Made by a program: the position numbers and the translations under genes. This document shows positions 62,014-64,000 of a stretch of 64,000 nucleotides of DNA, in pieces. The stretch is from contig CM046297.1 in assembly GCA_025267735.1 (NCBI GenBank), positions 11,530,515-11,594,514 on the forward strand, in the 5' to 3' direction. Each line of letters begins with the position of its first letter. The first letter of the stretch is position 1. Below the pieces are notes generated by a model. It saw nothing but the letters and a program-made list of their open reading frames with translations. It did no database searches and was not told the origin of the DNA. Origin of the DNA: Mactra quadrangularis. Its lineage: Eukaryota > Mollusca > Bivalvia > Venerida > Mactridae.

Positions 62014-63841
62014 ATGGATGCTTTATGTCCTGCCTTTGTTCCTCTATTTTTGACATTGTGTGGATGTTTGATGATACTTTATCATACTGTATCATTCTGG
62101 ATGGGCATTATTACTGGCTGCATACTTGTTGTCGGCGTTTTGTTGTTGCTTATAGATCGTCCCCATTCCTCACATGACTGGGACTGTGTCCGGGGAGGAT
62201 TAATTTGGTCTGCTGTTACAGTTTTCGTTTGTGTGTTGAGTTGTTTAATTATTGGTGGAATTCAGTACAGTTATAATACGACAGTATGTACATTTAAAGA
62301 ATGTTGTACTGACTCCTGGATTACTCCAAATATAACAGGTAAACATATTTTTGTAAATTATTTTACGATAATAGGTAACAAAATATAAGAGAAATTCTCT
62401 ATTCTGTCTTATTATACAATACTGCTATGAAAATCAAAATAATGTATTATGTCAATTTGCAAATATTGTGAAACATTGTCTTTTTTGTTTTTATAATAAA
62501 AAAGGGAATTCTGATATGAAGTTACTAGAGAATACTAATATTTCTAAATATCTGAAATAAGCTTCACATCTGTAAGAAACAATTTACCCGTCCTTAATAT
62601 TGAACACCCGGTACACACGTTTGAACATATCAACACAGTGGGAAAACATATTTGTACTTCAGAATATATGAACTAGTGTCTTGGAGATATTTGTTGTGAT
62701 AGTCAGTCAACCTACGTACCGTTCCTGGAATGGCAAAACCTCTTTATTTGAGCTTTTGTGATTTTCTTAAGCGCTAAATTCCAAGAAACTGTTGCATGCA
62801 TCGAGGTTCACATGTTATGTCATACATGTTTCAGGGTTGTCAATGTTGCTTCACGAGAAAGTATTCGGACAACATATAGCTGTTAGTACTATAGTCAAAA
62901 TTCTGAAAGGTCATTTGGAGACAGGTGCTACCAAACCTTTAGTGTTGTCCCTTCATGGACCATCTGGAACTGGGAAGAGTTATGTGACCCAATTTATTAT
63001 TGAGAATATGTACGTTAAAGGTAAAGATAGCCAGTTTGTCCACTTCATATCACCAATGACTGACATACCAAATACACAAGACATGGATTCGTACAAAGTA
63101 AGCATCCTTGTTTTATCTGTCGATTGTTTTGACTAGAACCATAAGATGATATGCTAATCGTTTAACTTATATATAATCTTTTAAAATCTTTTAGATAATT
63201 GTTCTTGATTATCAATTGTTTTAAATGCATTTCAAAATTTTAAATTTAGTTTCGTAATTGCCATTTTATCAAAAAGGCGAAGTATTGTGTACACGAACGT
63301 ATCTCTGTTTACAGAAGCTCTTTGGGGTCGATATCCTGAGTTCGAATCCCTTCAGAAGCACTGCTTGTGCATGAGATTTACCTATCATTAATTTCCTCCC
63401 ACAGGGTTAATGTGAACCACCTGCAAGTGTGATTTCATCTCGTTGCTACGTTGTAGGCTACACATAAGCGGAACAATAGATTCCCTATGCTGGTTTTGTG
63501 ATAGATTCCATTTGCCAGGTATACTATCTTTAATAAAGTCTATTATATCGTGCATAAGCATTAAACTCATAATACAATAAATGTAGTTTGGTATTTATAT
63601 ATATAGCCTGGATGCGACAAAGTATATATATATATCAATTTTGTATGTATGATAACATTTTACAGGGTAAATTGAAAAGTCAAATAGAAGAAGGTGTTAA
63701 GCAATGTCCAAGATCTATGTTTGTATTTGATATGGTAGAAGATATGCCAGCCGGTGTATTAGATGTTTTACATCCGGCCCTTGATCATAATCATCAAGTT
63801 AATGGTGTAGATTATAACAAGGCTATGTTTATATTCCTGAG
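62014..63841 (+). CDS. Torsin-like AAA+ protein, gene 6 (exons 1-3; continues past the window)
   Basis: Exons 62014-62338, 62835-63097 and 63666-63841 are open and in phase. Exons 4 and 5 lie beyond position 64000. Hydrophobic N-terminus, CTFKECC, then Walker A GPSGTGKS (150-157) and FVFDM with D218 and Met219. Exon 1 is close to gene 4 (LTLCGCLMILYHTVSFWMGI) and exon 2 close to gene 5. Exon 3 ends FIFL plus AG before the donor, as in the other young copies. Whether the whole gene is intact cannot be judged from this window. Confidence 0.83.
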
Positions 63842-64000
63842 GTAATTATTGATATAATATACATAGAGAGAAAAAGAAACGTGTCTTCAACAATTAATAT
63901 GTATACCAATTGAACTTTTTGTTATCGCTTAAAGCAGCCATTTTAATCGTTTTTATATTACAAGATAAATTCCAGGATATCGCATATATTGGTTGTATAT

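Noticed and set aside
61800..62177. 125-codon open frame starting left of gene 6
   Set aside because: It overlaps exon 1 of gene 6 in another frame. The exon 1 frame is conserved in six copies and this one is not.
1..64000. CRISPR array, bacterial operons, rRNA genes or viral genes
   Set aside because: None seen. All direct repeats have transposon or minisatellite structure, and the genes have spliceosomal introns.

Overview
The window is eukaryotic nuclear DNA. It is AT-rich, its genes are split by GT-AG introns, and its intergenic space is packed with short DNA transposons, tRNA-derived SINEs and minisatellites. The repeat style (elements opening ATACNCCCG followed by GTCCGTCTGTCC-type microsatellite, SINEs ending in GGCGTTAAATCCAATAAATAAA, hAT, mariner and foldback elements) fits a mollusc, most likely a bivalve. 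That assignment is inference. No prokaryotic, CRISPR or rRNA features were seen. 

The only convincing cellular genes are six tandem, same-strand (+) members of one gene family. Their five coding exons assemble into about 383-386 aa proteins of the torsin family (ER/nuclear-envelope AAA+ proteins). Exon 1 encodes three hydrophobic segments and a torsin-like CxFxECC motif. Exon 2 has a Walker A loop GPSG(T/S)GKS. Exon 3 has the Walker B region. Exon 4 has the sensor-1 position. Exon 5 has the FVPFLPLE segment and the torsin GCK (sensor 2) motif. Intron phases are 1, 0, 2, 1 in every intact copy. Gene 1 is 8485-14775, gene 2 23783-27961, gene 3 31573-34709, gene 4 40281-44107 (pseudogene: one nonsense codon and one 1-nt deletion), gene 5 54880-58314, and gene 6 62014 to beyond the right edge (exons 1-3 present). 

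The family departs from textbook torsins in ways visible in the sequence. The Walker B acidic pair is DM, not DE, in every copy. The sensor-1 Asn position is Lys or Thr. Walker A ends GKS rather than the torsin GKN. The N-terminus is multi-spanning. This suggests a lineage-specific torsin clan that binds nucleotide but may hydrolyse it poorly. Gene 1 also carries a second, 150-nt, phase-symmetric copy of exon 3. 

Layout: 1-8.4 kb holds repeats only (a hAT element, a 3.3 kb minisatellite-bearing element with 15 GGTCAAGGTCA motifs, degraded MITEs). 8.4-14.8 kb is gene 1, with a second hAT copy in intron 1 and a SINE in intron 4. 14.8-23.7 kb is intergenic with a duplicated segment (about 15.4-18.4 and 20.9-23.1 kb). 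23.7-28 kb is gene 2 with two SINEs. 28-64 kb is a younger array of about 10-kb units (genes 3-6 plus shared upstream and downstream intergenic cassettes). It appears to have arisen as a two-gene block duplicated once (3-4 to 5-6), with mosaic exons suggesting gene conversion. The large gene 4-gene 5 gap (44.1-54.9 kb) is explained by three DNA elements inserted into one upstream cassette. One of these carries a nested foldback element and another a 110-bp palindrome.
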